DNA from: Hongsoonwoonella zoysiae
GTDB taxonomy: Bacteria > Pseudomonadota > Alphaproteobacteria > Rhizobiales > Stappiaceae
Assembly: GCF_013266695.1 (NCBI RefSeq)
Contig: NZ_JABRXF010000001.1
Span: forward strand, 698,236 to 762,235
DNA length: 64,000 bases
Reading direction: 5' to 3'
Numbering within the stretch: position 1 is the first letter of the stretch; every line of letters starts with the position of its first letter. Positions 63,169 to 64,000 of the stretch are shown here, piece by piece. Below the pieces are notes generated by a model. The model had not been told where the DNA came from. It saw nothing but the letters and a program-made list of their open reading frames with translations, and did no database searches. The translations under genes and the position numbers were made by a program.

Positions 63169-64000
63169 TCAGGTTGAACATTTTTTCTCCACCACATCCC
63201 AGACCTTCGCCGCGATGTTCGGGCCACCGAGCTTTGCGACGGCGCGAATTCCGGTCGGCGCGGTGACGTTGATTTCGGTCAGATATCCGTCGATCACATC
63301 GATACCGACGAGGATGAGTCCGCGCTCACGCAAGGAAGGGCCGAGACGGGCGCAGATTTCCCTCTCGCGATCCGTCAGTTCTGCCTCGGTGGCGGCACCG
63401 CCGCGCACCATGTTGGAGCGAAGGTCGCCCTCCGCCGGAACGCGATTGACGGCGCCCGCGAATTCACCGTCGACCAGAAGGATACGCTTGTCGCCCTTCG
63501 ACACGTTCGGCAAAAACGCCTGGACGACCCACGGCTCGCGGAAGGTGACGGCGAAAAAGTCATAGAGCGAGCCGTAGTTGAGATCGTCCTCGGTCACGCG
63601 AAAAACCGCTGCCCCGCCGTGGCCGAACAGCGGCTTCATGACGATATCGCCGTGCTCCTTTCGAAACGCGTCAATCTCGTCGCGGTCGCGCGTGATCAGC
63701 GTCGGCGGCATGAGATCGGAAAATTCGGTCACGAAAAGCTTTTCCGGCGCGTTGCGCACGTGATCCGGATCGTTCACCACCAATGTGCCCGGATGGATCT
63801 TCTCAAGCATGTGGGTCGCCGCGACATAGGCCATGTCGAAGGGCGGGTCCTGGCGCATGAGGATGACATCCATATCCGCAAGGTCGGCGCGCCGGCGTTC
63901 TCCAAGCGTGAAATGATCGCCCTGGATGTCGCGGACCTCGACAGGTTCCACACTCGCCGTGACCGTGTTCCCGCGCATCGCCAGCCTGTCCGGCGTGTAG
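63169..64000 (-). CDS. gshB: Glutathione synthetase (5' end outside window)
   Basis: The C-terminal part of the ATP-grasp enzyme that adds Gly to gamma-glutamylcysteine. Visible: [36 protein letters not shown]-site [15 protein letters not shown] and [21 protein letters not shown]. The frame is open to the last base (residues [13 protein letters not shown] lie at the window end), so the start is beyond 64000. Normal stop at 63169. Confidence 0.95.
   Translation of the reverse strand, partial: YTPDRLAMRGNTVTASVEPVEVRDIQGDHFTLGERRRADLADMDVILMRQDPPFDMAYVAATHMLEKIHPGTLVVNDPDHVRNAPEKLFVTEFSDLMPPTLITRDRDEIDAFRKEHGDIVMKPLFGHGGAAVFRVTEDDLNYGSLYDFFAVTFREPWVVQAFLPNVSKGDKRILLVDGEFAGAVNRVPAEGDLRSNMVRGGAATEAELTDREREICARLGPSLRERGLILVGIDVIDGYLTEINVTAPTGIRAVAKLGGPNIAAKVWDVVEKKCST

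Overview
The window looks like a chromosomal segment of a Hyphomicrobiales (Rhizobiales) alphaproteobacterium. The evidence is high-GC coding sequence with GTG/TTG starts, an OlsB ornithine-lipid acyltransferase, an ActS/ActR (RegB/RegA) redox pair, an alphaproteobacterial SOS box (GAAC-N7-GAAC), an iron-responsive TGA-N9-TCA box and the hemW-rdgB-rph/hrcA order. A genus cannot be fixed from sequence alone. No rRNA, tRNA, CRISPR array, intact transposase or prophage was recognised.

Layout. 1-2.6 kb: a lysozyme-inhibitor-like protein cut by the window edge, then a Cache-type chemoreceptor. 2.7-5.9 kb: a DEAD-box helicase and a sulfur/persulfide group (DUF442 phosphatase-like protein plus two YeeE/YedE half-transporters) behind a promoter whose spacer holds an ATTC-N8-GAAT operator. 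6.0-8.2 kb: hisF-hisE-coaA. 8.3-11.6 kb: a solute-binding protein divergent from a TctD/TctE-like two-component system. 11.8-22.7 kb: a large catabolic locus with a TRAP transporter, a glutamine-synthetase-like ligase, an aldehyde dehydrogenase, an iron-type alcohol dehydrogenase, two different N-formylglutamate-amidohydrolase-fold enzymes, an RpiR regulator and a class I glutamine amidotransferase. Together these fit a gamma-glutamylation route for an imported amino alcohol or amine. 22.8-23.7 kb: one strikingly AT-rich, pyruvyl-transferase-like gene, almost certainly acquired horizontally. 23.7-30.7 kb: a TRAP permease pair with no binding protein, tag, a secreted cyclase, a YciI protein, a TetR regulator with two tandem operators, and a formylglycine-type sulfatase/phosphonate hydrolase. 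31-38.3 kb: a homogentisate operon (hmgA, fumarylacetoacetase, MBL-fold protein, DinB, FAD hydroxylase, DUF2783, VOC, maiA), interrupted by a small inverted-repeat element that landed exactly in a stop codon. 38.4-40 kb: an iron-box-preceded secreted Gly-Gly-Glu repeat protein and a PKHD hydroxylase. 40-42.7 kb: a RimK-type ATP-grasp ligase with a GNAT/C39-peptidase fusion. 42.9-48.8 kb: SOS-linked mmcB, actR, actS, secB, DUF2852 and a PHB depolymerase fused to a helix-hairpin-helix domain. 48.8-64 kb: housekeeping genes hemW, rdgB, rph, hrcA, moeB, a YgjP-like metallopeptidase, a Bcr/CflA pump, PBP1A, DUF1330, olsB, a hybrid histidine kinase, comM and gshB (cut by the window end).

The most interesting proposals are the TRAP-fed glutamylation pathway, the RimK + GNAT/C39 peptide-modification pair, the AT-rich single-gene island, the stop-codon MITE, and the PhaZ-HhH fusion. 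Functions are read from motifs and gene context only; no database search was run.
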